Positions 61,415-64,000 of a stretch of 64,000 bases of DNA are shown here, piece by piece. The stretch is from the NCBI GenBank assembly GCA_029762755.1, contig JARVGH010000005.1:1-64000 (forward strand), read 5' to 3'. Positions within the stretch are counted from its first letter, which is position 1, and each line of letters opens with the position of its first letter. Position numbers and translations under genes: made by a program. This DNA is from Candidatus Bathyarchaeum tardum. GTDB taxonomy: Archaea > Thermoproteota > Bathyarchaeia > Bathyarchaeales > Bathyarchaeaceae. The notes beneath the pieces are model-generated. The model was not told the DNA's origin, did not search any database, and was given only the letters and a program-made list of their open reading frames with translations.

Positions 61415-62688
61415 ACTAAACTGTTAATTGAAACCGTTCGCTGCTTTTCGTTTTTCATATCTTTTATAACTACATTGTTTTCTTCAAGTTCTTTTGGTCC
61501 AACAATGACAGCATAACCTGCGTTTCTTCTGTTTGCATCTGATAATGCACTTCTGATGCTGCGCCCCATAACTGCAACTTCAACAAATGCTCCATTATTT
61601 CTGAGATTTGAAGAAATTTCTAAAGCTTTACCCATGCATTCGGGTTTAACTGCGATGACCACAACTGTCTTTTGTTTTTGCTTTTCTGGGGATGCATTTT
61701 GTTTTGTTAGTGCCAGAACGATTCTGTCAATTCCTTGGGCAACACCAACTGCAGGGATTGGTTCGCCACCGAAGAGTTCAATAAGTTTGTCATAGCGTCC
61801 ACCGCCACCGATGGCGATGTCTAGATCCGGGACGTATGACTCAAAAATCATTCCAGTGTAATATTCTAGCCCTCGGGCGAAGCCTGCTTCTACTTGTATT
61901 TCTAGTTGTTCACCGCTGTCTTTTACGAGTTCAATTATTTTTTGCAAGTTATCCACAGCCTCAACCGCGGTAATGTAATCCTGAACTGTATTTCTGATTT
62001 GCACCAAATCTTCCCAGGGATCTTCACCCGCCATTTGAAGAATACTCTGCAAAACCGCTAAACCTTTTTTTGAAACACCTGCTTGTTCAGCAACAGCAAG
62101 AGCGTTATTCCACTCTTTTTTGTCTAACAGTTGCCTAACATTGTTTTGTTGTTGTTCGTTTAGTCCTTCTTGGGTTAATATTCCTCTGAGGATTCCAGTG
62201 TGACCAACTTTGAATCGATAATTTTTTAGTCCCAAATTTTTGAGAACATTATTTGTTAGCATCAAAATTTCAGCATCTGCTTCAGGTCGGGTTGAACCAA
62301 ACAGTTCATAGTTGGCTTGCCAAAATTCCCGGAACCGTCCATACTGGGGTTCGTCATAACGGTAAAGACTTCCAGTGCTGAACAACCGCATAGGTTTGGG
62401 TTCATTTTTAAGTTTATTAACTACCAATCGGGCAACAGAAGCAGTAAATTCTGGACGCATGGCAACTTGTCTGCCCCCAAGGTCTTCAAATTTGTACATT
62501 CTTTCACGGATTTCTTCACTGGTTTTGGCTGCTAACAACTCATAGGATTCCAAAACTGGAGTGATTATTTCTTCGTAGCCATAAAGTTTGGAGACATACC
62601 TTGTAACCTGCTCAACATAACGCATCTTCTGTGCGTCACCTGGCAGTAGGTCTCTCATTCCGCGAACAGTTTTGAACACTTTTTTCAC
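61387..62688 (-). CDS. hisS: Histidyl-tRNA synthetase
   Basis: A 433-residue class II synthetase that charges tRNA-His with ATP. Motif 2 is LYRYDEPQYGRFREFWQANY (about 107-126). The histidine-specific motifs are AGFARGLEYYTGMIFE and DIAIGGGGRYDKLIELFGG, and motif 3 is GVAQGIDRIVLAL. The C-terminal anticodon domain (VVVIAVKPECMGKALEISSN onward) is intact. The length is typical. It starts 11 bases after endA, so the two share a transcript, a pairing of tRNA maturation and charging. Its 3' end overlaps the CPBP gene. Confidence 0.95.
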   Translation of the reverse strand: MKKVFKTVRGMRDLLPGDAQKMRYVEQVTRYVSKLYGYEEIITPVLESYELLAAKTSEEIRERMYKFEDLGGRQVAMRPEFTASVARLVVNKLKNEPKPMRLFSTGSLYRYDEPQYGRFREFWQANYELFGSTRPEADAEILMLTNNVLKNLGLKNYRFKVGHTGILRGILTQEGLNEQQQNNVRQLLDKKEWNNALAVAEQAGVSKKGLAVLQSILQMAGEDPWEDLVQIRNTVQDYITAVEAVDNLQKIIELVKDSGEQLEIQVEAGFARGLEYYTGMIFESYVPDLDIAIGGGGRYDKLIELFGGEPIPAVGVAQGIDRIVLALTKQNASPEKQKQKTVVVIAVKPECMGKALEISSNLRNNGAFVEVAVMGRSIRSALSDANRRNAGYAVIVGPKELEENNVVIKDMKNEKQRTVSINSLVQEILAESE

Positions 62689-62699
62689 CCAAATTTTTG

Positions 62700-63305
62700 T
62701 TACTTTAAGTTAAGTTCTGAAAGGGAATAGTAAACAATTTCCCCTCTTCGATTAATAACTGCAAGAACCAAATTTTTTTTCAAGTTCTGAGTATACCGCT
62801 GAGTTCTTGCCAGTTTCTCTAAGGTAACTGGTTGACCTTCCTGTATGCCAAAAATCAAATGCTTGGCAGTTCCTTTGCCGTAATCTCCTCGCTCATACAA
62901 ACGAAAATCGATGTCCTTGCCAAAGCCTTCACGTGCTACATATCCTCGGCTTCTTAAATCCCTATAAATTAAGTATCGAACCCATGCGTCTTTATCAACT
63001 GCCTGAAAACGTTTCAGCAAATCTTCAAAAACAATTATTTCTTTGTTTTTGGAGTCTTTGACTTCAATAATTCCTTTGCTAAGAAGATAAAGGGCTTCAC
63101 AACTTGTCAGTTCCAGTTTGTTGTTTTCAGTATTGCCATAACCTTTTGCTGAAAGCTCTTCTGCATCTGCAGATAAATTAACAGTGACAACAGTATCCGT
63201 TAACACAGCACAAACTGGAACCAAAGCATCTTTATTTTTTTCAGCGTCAAGCTCCTGCTTATCCAACATCAAAACCTTCAAACAGTTAATAATCAGCCTA
63301 ATCAT
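62700..63305 (-). CDS. endA: tRNA splicing endonuclease (archaeal EndA)
   Basis: A 201-residue protein with the catalytic C-terminal half of EndA. LLKRFQAVDKDAWVRYLIYR is the linker helix region. DIDFRLYERGDYGKGTAKHL has Tyr137 and His149, and QNLKKNLVLAVINRRGEI the lysine (176 or 177), together the Tyr-His-Lys triad that cuts bulge-helix-bulge introns. The N-terminal domain is short, as in small alpha-type subunits. A Met at residue 13 is another possible start. It lies 11 bases before hisS and about 3.5 kb from two intron-bearing tRNA genes. Whether it acts alone or with a second subunit is not visible. Confidence 0.9.
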   Translation of the reverse strand: MIRLIINCLKVLMLDKQELDAEKNKDALVPVCAVLTDTVVTVNLSADAEELSAKGYGNTENNKLELTSCEALYLLSKGIIEVKDSKNKEIIVFEDLLKRFQAVDKDAWVRYLIYRDLRSRGYVAREGFGKDIDFRLYERGDYGKGTAKHLIFGIQEGQPVTLEKLARTQRYTQNLKKNLVLAVINRRGEIVYYSLSELNLK

Positions 63306-63421
63306 TAACTCTTAAGATTTTAATCTTTAGTTAACTAACGATTTGAGAAAAATTTTTGGATTTTTTAATGCTATATGGGTTAATTAGAACTTAGTTATGC
63401 TCATTAAGATTAACTATTTTT

Positions 63422-63625
63422 TTATGGAACATATTTGGATATTATCATGATAACAAATCCTAATGCAATCAGCACAAAGCCTTCCTGTCCTTTTATTGAC
63501 CAACGTTTATTTGTTGTACTGCTCGTACGTATTGTGGTTTTGTTACCTAGAATGGTCCACATTATTCCTGCGGTAACCATTACAAGACTTATTTGATACA
63601 AATAGTCGTTCATACCCCAATCCAT
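63422..63625 (-). CDS. Small two-helix membrane protein
   Basis: 67 residues: NDYLYQISLVMVTAGIMWTI (about 5-24) and GFVLIALGFVIMIISKYV (about 49-66) are transmembrane helices, with a polar loop (NKTTIRTSSTTNKRWSIKGQ) between. The layout resembles the protein at 49376, and that loop end (RW-x-x-x-G) also looks alike. No family is recognised. It stands alone, upstream of endA on the same strand, 116 bases away. Confidence 0.5.
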   Translation of the reverse strand: MDWGMNDYLYQISLVMVTAGIMWTILGNKTTIRTSSTTNKRWSIKGQEGFVLIALGFVIMIISKYVP

Positions 63626-63884
63626 GTTTTGAAGTGTTATAAATTGTTCGAGGATTTTTTCGTTGAAGCCTAAAAATTTTTAAGATAGGCTGTAGTTTGG
63701 CTTGTTAGAGGTTGTTAAATTGAGGGATCGTTTCCTCCATCGCTAATTTCGTTTCGTTTGTTAGCTTATGTTTTGTTAGTTTAACCCCTTGTAGAAACAT
63801 TTTTGGCGTATCAATGCACAACTTCTCTGAACAGTCCTTTGTGGATAAATTTATTAGTAAAACAACGTTTGAAGGTGACTTATC

Positions 63885-64000
63885 ATGAACATTATCGAAA
63901 AAATCTTAGCAAGAGCCTCAAACAAAAACGAGGTAGTTCCAGGAGAAATAGTGGAAGCTAACATCGACGTGGCCATGACCCACGACTTGACTGGACCATT
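63885..64000 (+). CDS. 3-isopropylmalate/homoaconitate dehydratase large subunit, partial
   Basis: Only the first 38 codons lie in the window: [20 protein letters not shown] followed by [16 protein letters not shown]. This is the conserved start of the LeuC/HacA large subunit (A-R-A-S-...-V-x-P-G-E-(I/Y)-V, then D-x-x-x-x-H-D). GGTGA six bases before the ATG is a good SD. Such subunits carry a 4Fe-4S cluster and act in leucine, 2-oxosuberate or lysine synthesis; which one cannot be told here. The gene continues beyond the edge. Confidence 0.8.
   Translation, partial: MNIIEKILARASNKNEVVPGEIVEANIDVAMTHDLTGP

Overview
The window looks like a chromosomal segment of a mesophilic, AT-rich archaeon. 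The best fit is a Bathyarchaeia-like lineage, but no rRNA is present to prove it. Evidence for Archaea: an archaeal tRNA splicing endonuclease (EndA) beside hisS, tRNA genes with introns at non-canonical positions, a PadR regulator, an ArsR-RDD fusion, surface proteins ending in archaeal PEF-type membrane tails, and Dpm1/STT3-like glycosylation genes. Genes have GGAGG-type Shine-Dalgarno (SD) sites or look leaderless.

Layout. 1-0.9 kb: the edge of a structured RNA-like element, then a PadR gene behind a nested dyad. 1.1-19.2 kb: FG-GAP and beta-propeller surface proteins, an ATP-grasp enzyme, a run of glycan genes (GT2, GT2, GT4, a polytopic GT-C-like protein, polysaccharide pyruvyl transferase), a Wzx-type flippase, and two paralogous secreted clan GH-A hydrolases plus a decayed third copy. 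19.4-24.4 kb: a 1654-residue surface protein ending in five essentially identical 309-bp repeats. 24.4-27.6 kb: a graveyard of broken genes (sugar dehydrogenase, CapA) around an intact wecC. 27.6-45.3 kb: a long minus-strand glycan block (CapK-like ligase, enolase-superfamily enzyme, 1466-residue membrane protein, four glycosyltransferases, wecB, then a tightly packed Dpm1/STT3-like set). 45.6-57.6 kb: surface proteins, a PP-loop enzyme, several tiny ORFs, a second copy of the structured RNA-like element, a dihydrolipoamide dehydrogenase, a HIT protein and a secreted protein split by an in-frame TAA. 57.9-64 kb: a truncated integrase beside tRNA-Leu, a tRNA-Arg with three apparent introns, small regulators, a CPBP protease, hisS, endA, and the start of a LeuC/homoaconitase gene.

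How it works together: WecB and WecC would make UDP-ManNAcA. The many glycosyltransferases, the flippase and the GT-C/STT3-like membrane proteins would build and transfer surface or N-linked glycans, and the secreted hydrolases and lectin-like repeat proteins would act at the cell surface.

The strongest candidates for something undescribed are: (1) a two-copy hairpin element (35-160 minus; 51585-51703 plus) whose helices are kept by wobble or compensatory changes around a conserved apical loop; (2) the tRNA-Arg(CCT) precursor with three introns; (3) a 10-base word, ACTCTTCGTG, recurring in several reading frames and both orientations across the 39.9-44.8 kb glycosylation genes; and (4) a small protein family (HPVNNKFWIS motif) present only as two decaying copies.
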